Counted from the first letter of the stretch, positions 44,740 to 54,587 are shown. The stretch is 64,000 bases of DNA from Agrobacterium larrymoorei (GCF_013322225.1 NZ_JAAMFB010000022.1:236254-300253); one strand, 5' to 3'. Numbers and translations are program-made. The notes: generated from the sequence alone by a model not told the origin.

Positions 44740-46707
44740 TTAGGCCCAATGGGCAACGCTGCGCTTTTCGAAGCTTTCGCGGAATTGCGCCGTGGTGTTT
44801 TCCAACACGTCACCATTTTCCCAGTCGAGAATGACAGCGAAACGGCGGACAGCATCAAGGGAGTTGATTTCGCCCGCCTTATAGCGCGCAGAAACCTCAT
44901 GCGGGTCCATGCGCGCCCACTCCTTGCGCTTTGACCGTATTTCAGCCCGTGTGGCCTGCGTTGCTGCAACGTCGATTTCATATTCGCAGAGATCACGATC
45001 GATGACCTTTAGAACGACACCATAGTCGAGTGCCGCGCGTTCGATTGAGACATAGTCGTCAATCACGTCCGTCTTAACATGAAGCGGATCCCGCTCCAGC
45101 GGATCGCCAAAGCCGCCACCGCCCGCAGTTGGGCGTGCAAATTCGTCACCCGTAAAGACCGGATAGTCCGAAAAGACGGAGCCAAGCCAGGTATCCTTGT
45201 CCTCACCAGCGCGGCGAATTGTCAGGCCGTGCGGCATCGACGGAAGGCCGCCTTCGACACCCCAAACCACTGCCCGCTCACGGTCGCAGATATAGGACAT
45301 GACAGCGCCTTCGGCTTCCAGCAGCAGCGATGTTTTCTGGACACCGGCGCCACCGCGCCATTTGCCCGGGCCAGCGGAATCCTGCTTGATCTGGAATTCG
45401 GTGGTGCGGGTGGGATTGACGCGCTCGTTTCCTTCGTTCGGCTGAGACATCAAGCCGGTGCCGAAACACGCGGTCGTCACGTCAGCGCCATCCTTGCCAT
45501 TGCGACCGCCCCAACCACCGGGCAGCCATTCGTAGAACATGAAGATCGGCTTTTCCGGCTTGCGCGCATCGCGGCCGCCAGCCAGCAGATATTCCAGATT
45601 GAAGGCGCAGGCGATGGCGCGTTCCGGCATGATCTGCGACCACATCTCGAAGATCGCGTTCATGATTTTCTCGAACGGCATGAGGAAGCCCGTAACGGCG
45701 ACCGGCCACTCGGCGCTGACGACGCTGTTTTTCGGCGCTGAAACCTGAATCATCCGGTAAAACCCACTATTGAGCGGAAGGTCCGGGAAGAAAGTCTTCA
45801 TTCCGGCAACAACTGCCGAAAAGGTTGCGCCGGGGGCGGAATTATACATGGAGGCAATCGTCGAATGGCTTCCGGTGAAATCATAATGGACCGTGTCGCC
45901 CTTGATCGTCATCTTGATGCGAATGGGGATCATTCCCTCTCCACCACCCAGATCACGGTCGATATAATCGACCGTTTCCCATGTGCCATCCGGCAGCTCG
46001 GCCAGACGCTTGCGAACGGCGCGCTCGACGTAGTCCTGAACTTCCTCCATACCACGCGTAACCTTGTCGCGGCCGTATTTCTTGACGAGCCGCAACAATT
46101 CACGTTCCGCCACCTGCGTCGCCTGCGCCTGCGAATGGATGTCGCCGATGATCGAAGCTGGATCACGGGTGTTGGCGGCAATCATGTTGGCGACATCGGA
46201 GCAGAAACGACCTTCGCGGAAAAGCCGGATAGGCGTAATGCGCATACCTTCACGGAACATGTCTCGCGCCGTCACATCGAATGAACCCGGTACGGAGCCG
46301 CCCAGATCTGACCAGTGCCCGTTGGACTGCGAAAAGCCGATCAAAACGTCTTCATCGAAGATCGGACGCACGAGACGGACATCGCTGAAATGGGTGCCCC
46401 CAGCGTAAGGGTCATTGATGGCGTAGACATCGCCTGGGGCCATATCACCTTCGAAAACGCGGATCACCTCTTTGCAGGTATTGTGCAAAGTGCCGACATG
46501 TACCGCGATGTCGTAGTTGCCCTGGGCAACCGAGTTACCATCCGCATCGTGCAACGCATTGGAAAAATCGCGGTTATAAATGACGAAGGAATAGCAGGTA
46601 CGCAGCATCTGTTCGGCCATCTGATCGACCGTGGTGATGAAGGAGTTCTTCAAAACCTCGAATGTTACCGGATCAAGGCCGCTTTCAATTTCCGCAAACT
46701 TGGTCAT
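44740..46707 (-). CDS. hyuB: Hydantoinase B / oxoprolinase family, ATP-dependent amidohydrolase subunit B
   Basis: 655 aa, full HyuB domain: LDPVTFEVLKNSFITTVDQMAEQM start, INDPYAGGTHFSDV, SNGHWSDLGGSVPGS and GGGEGMIPIRI motifs. HyuA/HyuB pairs open hydantoins, 5-oxoproline, N-methylpyrrolidone-like and caprolactam-like rings at the cost of ATP. It lies 3 bp after hyuA. A single gene product in this class is a half-enzyme; both subunits are present here and intact. Confidence 0.9.
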   Translation of the reverse strand: MTKFAEIESGLDPVTFEVLKNSFITTVDQMAEQMLRTCYSFVIYNRDFSNALHDADGNSVAQGNYDIAVHVGTLHNTCKEVIRVFEGDMAPGDVYAINDPYAGGTHFSDVRLVRPIFDEDVLIGFSQSNGHWSDLGGSVPGSFDVTARDMFREGMRITPIRLFREGRFCSDVANMIAANTRDPASIIGDIHSQAQATQVAERELLRLVKKYGRDKVTRGMEEVQDYVERAVRKRLAELPDGTWETVDYIDRDLGGGEGMIPIRIKMTIKGDTVHYDFTGSHSTIASMYNSAPGATFSAVVAGMKTFFPDLPLNSGFYRMIQVSAPKNSVVSAEWPVAVTGFLMPFEKIMNAIFEMWSQIMPERAIACAFNLEYLLAGGRDARKPEKPIFMFYEWLPGGWGGRNGKDGADVTTACFGTGLMSQPNEGNERVNPTRTTEFQIKQDSAGPGKWRGGAGVQKTSLLLEAEGAVMSYICDRERAVVWGVEGGLPSMPHGLTIRRAGEDKDTWLGSVFSDYPVFTGDEFARPTAGGGGFGDPLERDPLHVKTDVIDDYVSIERAALDYGVVLKVIDRDLCEYEIDVAATQATRAEIRSKRKEWARMDPHEVSARYKAGEINSLDAVRRFAVILDWENGDVLENTTAQFRESFEKRSVAHWA

Positions 46708-46710
46708 CTC

Positions 46711-48738
46711 TCAGCCTTTCGTTCCAATGAGGATATTGAGGAATGCGTCCACTTTCGCGCTCATGCCCGGTGGAACGACCGTGGTGGAATCGAACTGCTC
46801 AACGATGGCAGGACCGGAGAACATGGCACCCGCTTCCAGAACTTCGCGCTGGTAGATGACCGCATCGTGGGAGACACCGTCGAACCAGACCGGGCGGCGC
46901 CCGATCGGCTCTGGCGAATGGTCTCGCAGTTCGTGTTTGGGCAGTTCAGCCTTGGGAACAATGCCGATGGCCCTTATGGCAAGGCGGAAGATCGAAACCG
47001 GGGCTTCATCGCGCCTGTAGTTGAATTCCCGCTCATGCTCGGCATGGAAGGCTTCAATCAGCGTGCTGATGCTTTCGATTTTTGCCGGGGCGTTGACGGC
47101 AAGCGAACGCCACTGGCCCTGATACATCATCTCGACAGTTCGCTGCAAAGCCATGTCTGCAGGGGCAATGCCTTCGTGTGAAAGTCGCTCTGCGGCCTGC
47201 GTTTCCATGCGCTGGAACGCGGTCTCCATTTCATCCGGAGAGACAATGCAAGCATCTGCCATAAAGCTTTCGGAAAAGTCGTGCTGCACATCCACCAAGA
47301 GGCACCCTAGTGCCGATGTAACACCCGGATTGGGTGGCACGATCACAGTTGGGATCGATAGTTCTCGTGCCACTGCCGCACCGTGCAATGCTCCGGCCCC
47401 ACCAAAGGCAACGAGCGCGAAATCACGCGGATCGTAACCTCGGCTGACGGAAAGCAGGCGCACAGCGTTTGCCATGTATGCATTGGCAACCGCGATAATG
47501 GCTTCAGCTGCTCTGTGCAGTCCCATTCCGAACGGATTGGCGACCGTTTCCTGGACCGCCTTTGCGGCCAACGCCGGATCAAGCGTAATCTTGCCGCCTG
47601 CAAGGCTGCTGCCGAGACGACCCAGAACCACATTCGCGTCGGTGTTCGTTGCTGTAGCGTTGCCGTTGCGATAGCAGGCAGGGCCGGGAAATGCCCCGGC
47701 GGATTGCGGGCCATTACGAAGTGAACCGCCCTCATCTTGCCAGGCCAGGGAGCCACCACCGGCACCGATGGTCAAAACCTCAATCGAAGGAAAGCGGATC
47801 GGATACCCATATTCGATGTACCAGTCCTTGGTAATGCGTGACTGACCGTTCCACGCCAGCGAAACGTCGGTGCTGGTTCCGCCCATATCGAAGCCAATAG
47901 AGTTGGGGAAACCGCAAAGATTGCCGATAAAGCGGCTGGCGATGGCACCGGCGGCAATACCAGAGCCTGCAAGGCGCGCGGAAAATTCCCTGACGCTGGC
48001 GGGCGTCATCACGCCGCCACCTGAATGCAGCAGCAGCAAATCACGACGATAACCACCCGATGCCAGTTTATCGCTGAGGCGCGAGACGTAATCGACAACC
48101 ACCGGAGCGCAAACGGCATTCGCCATGGTGGTCGAAAAACGTTCATGCTCGAAAATTTCCGGCATGACTTCAGACGAAATCGAAACCGGAATATCGGGCA
48201 TGACAGCTTTCAGAATGTCGCGCATGCGCCGTTCGTTTTCGCCATTTACGTAAGCGTTCATGAAGCAGACGGCGACGGACTTCACATCACGCTTTTTGAG
48301 GATTTCCGCCACACGATGGGCGTCGTCATCGTTCAGAGCTTCCAGAACCACGCCCTCGGCATCCACCCGCTCACGAACGGTCAGGCGGTCACGGCGGGGG
48401 ATATAAGGCTTGGCTACATCTTTGTATGTATCCCAGAGGTCCTCCTTGTTGGCACGGCGGATTTCCACCACATCGCGGAATCCTTGGGTGCAAACCATGG
48501 CCGTGCGTGGCAGACGGCGAGTAATCAGTGCGTTGGTCGCGACTGTCGTGCCGTGCGAAAACATGGTGACTTCTGACAGATCGATGCGTGCCTGTTCGAC
48601 GCCGCTCAGAATTGCCCGCATCGGGTCATCCGGTGTAGAGCCGGTTTTCTCGATGCGAATTGCGCCTGTTTCTTCGTCCATGATGCAGATGTCCGTAAAG
48701 GTTCCCCCCACATCCACGGCCACTCTCGTCTTGGTCAT
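46711..48738 (-). CDS. hyuA: Hydantoinase A / oxoprolinase family, ATP-dependent amidohydrolase subunit A
   Basis: 675 aa from ATG 48738. The actin-like ATP-binding fold shows VAVDVGGTFTDICIMD (D9-D16) and GFDMGGTSTDVSL (about residue 285), plus FGGAGALHGAAVA. It phosphorylates the substrate amide to drive hydrolysis by HyuB. The pair heads its own transcript. No copy of the LysR-type element is seen before it; the neighbouring AraC regulator may control it. Confidence 0.9.
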   Translation of the reverse strand: MTKTRVAVDVGGTFTDICIMDEETGAIRIEKTGSTPDDPMRAILSGVEQARIDLSEVTMFSHGTTVATNALITRRLPRTAMVCTQGFRDVVEIRRANKEDLWDTYKDVAKPYIPRRDRLTVRERVDAEGVVLEALNDDDAHRVAEILKKRDVKSVAVCFMNAYVNGENERRMRDILKAVMPDIPVSISSEVMPEIFEHERFSTTMANAVCAPVVVDYVSRLSDKLASGGYRRDLLLLHSGGGVMTPASVREFSARLAGSGIAAGAIASRFIGNLCGFPNSIGFDMGGTSTDVSLAWNGQSRITKDWYIEYGYPIRFPSIEVLTIGAGGGSLAWQDEGGSLRNGPQSAGAFPGPACYRNGNATATNTDANVVLGRLGSSLAGGKITLDPALAAKAVQETVANPFGMGLHRAAEAIIAVANAYMANAVRLLSVSRGYDPRDFALVAFGGAGALHGAAVARELSIPTVIVPPNPGVTSALGCLLVDVQHDFSESFMADACIVSPDEMETAFQRMETQAAERLSHEGIAPADMALQRTVEMMYQGQWRSLAVNAPAKIESISTLIEAFHAEHEREFNYRRDEAPVSIFRLAIRAIGIVPKAELPKHELRDHSPEPIGRRPVWFDGVSHDAVIYQREVLEAGAMFSGPAIVEQFDSTTVVPPGMSAKVDAFLNILIGTKG

Positions 48739-48923
48739 GCTCTTGTCCTTTACAGGCTGTTTGTGCAGACAATATTCCGCCTGCGCCCGCCCCATTGCGG
48801 GGCAGCGTGTCTTGTTTTCATTGGTGAAAGGTTTCCGAACCAACCGTCCGGCGGACGTCAGTTTTCGCGCCTGGCCACATATGATGCAGCCAAAGTCAGT
48901 TTCTAGCGTGGTGCCGTATTCTG

Positions 48924-49904
48924 TTAATGCCGGTATTGCGTGTCCGGCGACATCCGTGCACGAAGCGCGGCTTCGCGGCGTGTATCACCCGGAGAGCACC
49001 CAAACCTGGTCCTGTAATGCCGGCAGAACTGCGACTGATCGGCAAATCCCCAGCGATACGCGATTTCCGCGATGGTTGAGTTGTTTGTCACCGACATCAA
49101 TTCTTCGGAGCAATGGTCGAGACGGCTGTCACGGATGAAGCCGTTGATCGATTTGTTGCTCTCCTGAAACAGCCCCTGAAGATAGCGCAGAGATATTCCA
49201 CCGGCTTCAGCAACGGCGTGCGGCCCCAGCGATCGGTTCTTGATGTTGTCGCGGATATATTGCTCGGCGCGATGCAAGTGTCCGGCCCGAATGGAGGATA
49301 TGCTGCTGTCCAGCACCCGGTTGTCGCTCACAATAGAAAGGCAGAGCATTTCGAGAATATGCCTGCCGGTCATTTCACGAGCGGCCTCGTTGATATTGTC
49401 GATATGGCCTATCGAGGTTCGTACCGTATCCAGGAAAAGCGCGGCGACCCCGCTTGTGCCATCAAAGCTCAAGGCGCTGAACCTGTCCGTCGAGCCGATG
49501 CGTGATCGCACGCTGGCGGATGGCACCTTCAGCACCCAAAGCGCATTGGGTTTGCCATGCCAGAACTCATAAGGCGCATCTCCACGTTCGAGCAGAAACC
49601 CGCCTGGATTGCATTTCACGCTACGCGATCCTTGCAAAAAATTGATCTCGCTAACCTCTGGAATTGAAACCAGAAGGCTGGCGTCACGCTCATTCAGAAA
49701 ATGGCGGCGGTGGCGGTGATAGCTGACGCCGTCACATTGCATTCGGGAAACACCGACCAACCCAAGAGACCATGTCTCCAGTTTGCCGGTAAATTCCCGC
49801 CTGTTGCGATACTCAGTATCCAGCGGAAAGTAGGTTTCCGTAACTGCGGCCTGCCAGGCATCGCCTCCAGCAAGACCGCCGACATTATCGACGACGTATC
49901 TCAT
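48924..49904 (-). CDS. AraC-family transcriptional regulator
   Basis: 326 aa. The C-terminal ~100 residues hold two helix-turn-helix units (LGPHAVAEAGGISLRYLQGLF and TIAEIAYRWGFADQSQFCRHY). The N-terminal ~200 residues resemble the AraC-binding-like domain of the FeaR/NahR-type catabolic regulators (YHRHRRHFLNERDAS). It lies 185 bp upstream of hyuA on the same strand, so a role in hyuAB control is likely. It is followed by a GCCCC-ATTGC-GGGGC hairpin near 48790. Confidence 0.87.
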   Translation of the reverse strand: MRYVVDNVGGLAGGDAWQAAVTETYFPLDTEYRNRREFTGKLETWSLGLVGVSRMQCDGVSYHRHRRHFLNERDASLLVSIPEVSEINFLQGSRSVKCNPGGFLLERGDAPYEFWHGKPNALWVLKVPSASVRSRIGSTDRFSALSFDGTSGVAALFLDTVRTSIGHIDNINEAAREMTGRHILEMLCLSIVSDNRVLDSSISSIRAGHLHRAEQYIRDNIKNRSLGPHAVAEAGGISLRYLQGLFQESNKSINGFIRDSRLDHCSEELMSVTNNSTIAEIAYRWGFADQSQFCRHYRTRFGCSPGDTRREAALRARMSPDTQYRH

Positions 49905-50206
49905 TCTTCGATATTCCCCTGTGGTCCGGCTTGGCCGGTTCCTCTTTATTGACTTCAGACTACATCAATTCCGGGAAGCGTATTGGTAAAAAACGCATAA
50001 ACTTCTGAACGAGGCCGCACCGGGGATATGCTGGCATTCTCTTGTATGTTTCCGAAATAACCACCGCATTTGCCGACGGCTTAGGTGTTCGATCCCAAAA
50101 CTCCATGGCTTGGGTCCAATAAAGCTTTTTATCGCTGAGTTGCCTGATTGCTTTACGGCGTCTCTGATCGTTCTGATCATGCGCGGTGCCGGATTGGCAT
50201 AAGAGT

Positions 50207-50253
50207 TTCCCGGAGTGTGATGGCGACAATGATGCGTCATCACACCCCGGGAA
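50207..50253 (-). terminator. Long hairpin downstream of the DJ-1/PfpI gene
   Basis: Sixteen-base arms (50207-50222 and 50238-50253) pair with one mismatch (A14/C46): TTCCCGG-GTGTGATG against CATCACAC-CCGGGAA. It lies 8 bp past the stop at 50261. The rest of the 356-bp gap to the AraC gene (49905-50206) shows no gene I can support; it must hold the AraC promoter. Confidence 0.7.
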
Positions 50254-50260
50254 TAAATTG

Positions 50261-50950
50261 CTAGGCCTTATGGGCCTTCAAGGTCTCCACTAGCGATGCG
50301 GCGGTTGCTACCGACGATCCGGGATTTTGACCGGTAATCAGCAACCCGTCCTTGACTGTGTAAGACTGCCAGTCGCCGATCTTGGAATAAATGCCACCAT
50401 TCTCCTTGAGCATGTCTTCGACGAGGAACGGGACGATATCGGTGAGTTGCACCGCATCTTCCTCGGTGTTGGTAAAGCCGGTAACCTTCTTACCTTGCAC
50501 CAGCGGAGTGCCGTTTGGAGCCTTCACATGGCGTAGGACGCCCGGAGCGTGGCAGACGAAAGCGACTGGCTTTCCAGCTGCATACATGCGTTCGATCAGG
50601 GAAATGGAAACCTTATCCTCTGCAAGATCCCAGAGAGGACCATGGCCACCGGGATAGAACACACCATCGAAATCGTCGATGGACACGGTCGATAGAGCGA
50701 CGGTGTTTGCAAGGACCGACTGGGCATCCGCATCGGACTTGAATCTGGTGGTCTCTTCGGTCTGCGACTCCGGTTCGTCGCTTTTCGGATCAAGAGGTGG
50801 CTGTCCGCCCTTGGGCGACGCAACAGTGATCTTGGCACCAGCTTCGAGAAACGCGTAGTAGGGTGCTGCGAACTCTTCGAGCCAGAATCCTGTCTTTTTG
50901 CCCGTATTGCCGAGCTCGTCGTGCGATGTAAGGACCATAAGTATGTTCAT
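50261..50950 (-). CDS. DJ-1/PfpI family protein (Hsp31/YajL-like class I glutamine amidotransferase fold)
   Basis: 229 aa. Nucleophile elbow at C133-H134 (VAFVCHAPGVLR) with E25/E26 (FWLEEFAAPY) and GGHGPLWDL. The longer insertion and lid match the Hsp31-like group, reported as glyoxalase III/deglycase or chaperone. Start ATG 50950 has AAGGAG 7 nt upstream. It is a single gene with a strong terminator, divergent from the SbmA-like transporter. A carbonyl-stress role would suit the oxidoreductase genes nearby. Confidence 0.85.
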   Translation of the reverse strand: MNILMVLTSHDELGNTGKKTGFWLEEFAAPYYAFLEAGAKITVASPKGGQPPLDPKSDEPESQTEETTRFKSDADAQSVLANTVALSTVSIDDFDGVFYPGGHGPLWDLAEDKVSISLIERMYAAGKPVAFVCHAPGVLRHVKAPNGTPLVQGKKVTGFTNTEEDAVQLTDIVPFLVEDMLKENGGIYSKIGDWQSYTVKDGLLITGQNPGSSVATAASLVETLKAHKA

Positions 50951-51385
50951 CTGAGTCTCCTTTTGGCCTAAGGGCCTTTATTGATTGGGCGGAAATCTGT
51001 GGCGCAGGTAGAAACTGATATTCGCGATTTCAATGGTTGAGCATTGCTGCGAGACCGTTACGCTTCTGGAATTATAGCTGGAGGCCGGACGTGCCTACAT
51101 CACTTTGGATGATCGCTGGCTTTGCGTGGGCTGAATCTGAAGAAGCCGTGGGCGGTGGGTTAGGCACCCACCCGGGTCGCGCTCGCTCTGCCGAAGAAAC
51201 TCATCACCATAATTCACCAAAACTGGCAGTCTTTGGACGCATGTGAAATATCAAATCAGTTGCCAGACGACAGCTCCCATTGGTGCAAACCCCGTCTACT
51301 CCGCTCCCTAGCACCGTCTCAAAGAATATTTCACACCGCTTCACAAAGCCGTGAAACCTTTCTCGTTTTCCGCCGTTCAGCGACC
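50951..51385. other. Divergent intergenic region
   Basis: 435 bp between the DJ-1/PfpI gene and the SbmA/BacA-like gene. It holds both promoters. I see one small hairpin, GGTGGGT-TAGGC-ACCCACC (51154-51172), and no gene or repeat I can support. The frame open from 51233 into the transporter gene is judged non-coding before 51386. Confidence 0.5.
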
Positions 51386-53335
51386 ATGAAAAATAATGAA
51401 GCAGGACTGAAATCGGTCGCTGATGCCGACGAGGCTGGCACCGAAGCCGCATCCCCTAAAGATGCTCATGACAATGATGACCAGATTCCCCCAGAGGAAA
51501 TGGAACCTGCTTCGGGGTTGACGCCGGAGGAGGCTGAAGAGGCACGGCGAAAATATCTGCTAAAACGCTTCTGGATCAGCGCACGCGGCTTTTGGAGCCG
51601 CCGTGGCGATAAGCTGGCATGGCTTTTCACGATCGGCCTTTTGGCCATGATCGGCATCAATGTCGGCTTCCAGTATGGCATCAACGTCTGGAATCGCGGA
51701 ATATTCGACGCGATCGAAAAACGGGATGCGTCGACGGTCTATTCACTTGCCTCCATATTCCCTTTTCTGGTTCTCGGAAGCGTCTTCATCGTCACCTCGC
51801 AAGTCTATGTGAGAATGCGCATTCAGCGGCGCTGGCGCTCCTGGCTGACCAAGGTGCTGGTTGGCAGATGGATCGCAAATGGTCGCTACTATCAGCTCAA
51901 CCTTATCGATGGCGATCACAAGAATCCCGAGGCAAGGCTCTCGGAGGACATGCGCATTGCCACTGAAGCGCCGGTCGATTTCGTCTCCGGCGTTATCGCC
52001 GCGTTCGTGTCCGCTTCCACCTTCATCGTCGTCCTTTGGACGATTGGCGGGGCGCTGACGTTGTCCATCGGCGGTGTATGGGTCACGATACCGGGCTTCC
52101 TCGTCATAGCGGCCATCATTTACGCGGCAATTACCTCCACCGCTATCGCTTTCATCGCCCGAAACTTCGTCAAGGTGTCTGAAGTCAAGAACCAGGTGGA
52201 AGCAGAATTTCGCTACACGCTGACACGTGTCAGGGAAAATGGTGAGAGCATTGCCCTGCTTGGCGGGGAAGAAGAGGAGCGCAGCGATCTCGACAAACGC
52301 TTCGGTAATGTCCGGCGACAATGGCGGCTTATGGCGCAGCAATATATGCGTACAACCGTCGTTTCCAACGGTTCGATGCTGATTGCGCCAGTCGTACCAC
52401 TCCTTCTCTGTGCACCGAAATTTCTCGATGGCAGCATGTCGCTCGGCGAGGTCATGCAGGCAGCGTCTGCATTTACCATTGTCCAGTCCGCGTTTGGCTG
52501 GCTGGTCGATAACTATCCGCGCCTTGCCGACTGGAACGCCTGCGCACGACGTGTCGCCTCGCTGATGATGTCACTGGATGGCCTCGAACGGGCTGAGAAA
52601 AGCGACACTCTTGGTCGTATCGTTCGTGGCGAGACTGAAGGTGAGACCATGCTTAGCCTCAAGGATGTGTCCGTGTCCTTGGGCGATGGAACCGCCGTCG
52701 TCAAAGAAACCGACGTGGAAATCGGCGCGGGCGAGAGGGTACTGGTGTCCGGTGAATCAGGCTCAGGCAAAAGCACGCTGGTCCGCGCTATTTCTGGCCT
52801 TTGGCCATGGGGCGGCGGCAGCGTGAATTTCCGCGCCGGCAGCCAATTATTCATGCTGCCACAGCGGCCATACATTCCGGCCGGGACACTGCGCCGCGCG
52901 GTGTCTTATCCGCAACCGGCGGAAAGCTGGACGGCGGAAGAGATCGTCGCCGCTCTCGACAAGGTCGGTCTTGGCCAACTCAAGGATAAGATCGAAGACG
53001 AGGCGCCTTGGGACCAGACTTTGTCAGGTGGTGAAAAACAACGACTTACCTTTGCACGCCTGCTGCTCAACGCGCCCGATATCATTGTCATGGACGAGGC
53101 TACCGCAGCGCTGGACGAGAAAAGTCAGGACAAGATGATGCAGACCGTCATCGATGAGCTACCCGATGCCACGATCATTAGCGTGGCGCATCGCGCAGAA
53201 CTGGAAGCATTTCACAGTCGCAAGATTACGCTGGAGCGCCGGGAAGGTGGTGCAAAGCTTGTTAGTGATATCGAGCTTATCCCGCGTAAATCAAGGAAAG
53301 GCTCGATGCTTAGGCGGATGGTGAAGCGGAGATGA
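51386..53335 (+). CDS. SbmA/BacA-like ABC transporter (membrane domain fused to ATPase)
   Basis: About 649 aa from the ATG at 51386; no clear ribosome site, so the start is uncertain. An acidic ~60-residue N-terminus is followed by a six-segment SbmA/BacA-type membrane domain (about 75-400; LVGRWIANGRYYQLNLIDGDHKNPEAR is the family loop, cut here to note only its position near 180-205). Then comes an ATPase with GESGSGKSTL, LSGGEKQRLTFARLL and IIVMDEATAALDE. This is the YddA-like type. Peptide or long-chain compound export or uptake is likely. Confidence 0.85.
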   Translation: MKNNEAGLKSVADADEAGTEAASPKDAHDNDDQIPPEEMEPASGLTPEEAEEARRKYLLKRFWISARGFWSRRGDKLAWLFTIGLLAMIGINVGFQYGINVWNRGIFDAIEKRDASTVYSLASIFPFLVLGSVFIVTSQVYVRMRIQRRWRSWLTKVLVGRWIANGRYYQLNLIDGDHKNPEARLSEDMRIATEAPVDFVSGVIAAFVSASTFIVVLWTIGGALTLSIGGVWVTIPGFLVIAAIIYAAITSTAIAFIARNFVKVSEVKNQVEAEFRYTLTRVRENGESIALLGGEEEERSDLDKRFGNVRRQWRLMAQQYMRTTVVSNGSMLIAPVVPLLLCAPKFLDGSMSLGEVMQAASAFTIVQSAFGWLVDNYPRLADWNACARRVASLMMSLDGLERAEKSDTLGRIVRGETEGETMLSLKDVSVSLGDGTAVVKETDVEIGAGERVLVSGESGSGKSTLVRAISGLWPWGGGSVNFRAGSQLFMLPQRPYIPAGTLRRAVSYPQPAESWTAEEIVAALDKVGLGQLKDKIEDEAPWDQTLSGGEKQRLTFARLLLNAPDIIVMDEATAALDEKSQDKMMQTVIDELPDATIISVAHRAELEAFHSRKITLERREGGAKLVSDIELIPRKSRKGSMLRRMVKRR

Positions 53336-53396
53336 TTGGTCCTGGCCGGAGGCTGCTTCTTTAACATGAGGAGCATTCAGCAATACCAAGACTCGG

Positions 53397-53522
53397 CTAA
53401 GCCGCGATTACCTCCCGCGCATTCTCTATGATATTGCACAAGCCCTTACGAATGATGGTCTGGTTCGCATGTTGTTTTGCTAGGCTATCGAAAGCAGCTT
53501 CTGTCTGAGCCGCATTGCTCAC
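53397..53522 (-). other. Possible small ORF or gene remnant
   Basis: 41-codon frame from GTG 53522 (MSNAAQTEAAFDSLAKQHAN) to TAG at 53397, helical and with normal codon use, but no ribosome site. It looks like a C-terminal fragment of a helical protein rather than chance, though I do not recognise it. It is the only coding-like feature in the 380-bp gap 53336-53715. Confidence 0.3.
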
Positions 53523-53636
53523 GATAAGGGCTCATTCAAATCCACTGGATTATGTTTGATGCCATGGAAAAGCAGCCGTGCAGGCAGTTAGTATTATAAG
53601 CCTATCTCGTAGCGGCTCCAACTCATGCTTCTTGAC

Positions 53637-53660
53637 TAATGATGACGATCATCATCATTA
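53637..53660. promoter_or_regulatory. Inverted-repeat operator upstream of the first SDR gene
   Basis: TAATGATGA (53637-53645) and TCATCATTA (53652-53660) are perfect 9-bp arms around CGATCA, 56 bp before the GTG start. Its core ATGACGATCAT recurs before the third gene of the group (55771-55781), and the half-site ATGATGA lies in the TetR gene's own leader (57455-57461). Probable TetR-type operator. Confidence 0.6.
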
Positions 53661-53715
53661 AATTCTTGTCCCGCTCATCTCGAGGCTGGCCAGAATTGAG
53701 CAAGAGGTTAGTCGC

Positions 53716-54528
53716 GTGAGCAGGCAACAGAAGACAGCGTTCTTGACGGGCGCATCAAGCGGTATCGGAAAGGCGACAGCGATTGCTCTGGACAAAGCGG
53801 GATATCGTGTCATCGGGACAAGCCGTAAAGCGAAGCCGGGTGAAGTTCGTGACGGCATACGGCTGATCGCATGCGATGTCACCTCAGACGCGTCGGTGAG
53901 CGTAGCCGTTGCGGAAGCGCATACGGAGCTTGGTCATATCGATCTTCTTATCAACAATGCCGGCTTCGGTATCGTCGGTGCCGCCGAGGAAAGTTCGATC
54001 GAACAGGTGCGGGCGCTCTATGACACCAATGTGCTTGGTGTCGTGCGTGTAACGAACGCTATTCTGCCCATCATGCGCGCTCAAGGCCGCGGTCGTATCC
54101 TTAATGTCGGGCCTGGTCTCGGGTTCATCCCAGCGCCATTTAACACCCATTACTCGGCAACCAAACATGCGATTGAGGGATATTCGGAAGCCCTGGATCA
54201 TGAGGTGCGGGGATTTGGTGTGCGCGTTCTGGTGATCGAGCCCGGCACGACCAGCACCTCCTTCGAGGCAAGCTCCGTGCCTGCCGACGCGCCGCTTAAG
54301 GAGTATGATCGCCTCCGCTCCGGCTACAACATCGCCTACGCCAAGGCGATGCAGGCGGCAGACACCGCTCAAAGCGTTGCTGACACTATTGTCCGTGCCG
54401 CCACAGAGGAGTCGCCGAAGCTTCGCTATCCATCGGGCAAGGTGGCGCGGCAAGGCGCTTTTGCGCGTCGCTTCCTGCCGCGTGGCTTCTTCGACAAAGT
54501 GCTGCACAAACAGTTTGGTCTCGGTTAG
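53716..54528 (+). CDS. Short-chain dehydrogenase/reductase lacking the catalytic serine
   Basis: 270 aa classical-type SDR. The cofactor motif is TGASSGIG (11-18), with NNAG (80-83), structural N105, and Y146/K150 in YSATK. The catalytic serine, 13 residues before the Tyr, is P133 here (NVGPGLGF where relatives have NVGSVLGF), so activity may be lost or altered. GTG start at 53716. It is followed by the quinone oxidoreductase gene 59 bp downstream. Confidence 0.85.
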   Translation: MSRQQKTAFLTGASSGIGKATAIALDKAGYRVIGTSRKAKPGEVRDGIRLIACDVTSDASVSVAVAEAHTELGHIDLLINNAGFGIVGAAEESSIEQVRALYDTNVLGVVRVTNAILPIMRAQGRGRILNVGPGLGFIPAPFNTHYSATKHAIEGYSEALDHEVRGFGVRVLVIEPGTTSTSFEASSVPADAPLKEYDRLRSGYNIAYAKAMQAADTAQSVADTIVRAATEESPKLRYPSGKVARQGAFARRFLPRGFFDKVLHKQFGLG

Positions 54529-54587
54529 GCGGTGCCTTGAGCCTCTAAAGCCCTGTTGAATATGTCGTAGAACTGGAGAGCAAGCCT

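Noticed and set aside
51154..51172. GGTGGGT/ACCCACC hairpin as a riboswitch or attenuator
   Set aside because: Seven base pairs, GC-rich composition, far from the start codons and no conserved aptamer pattern recognised.
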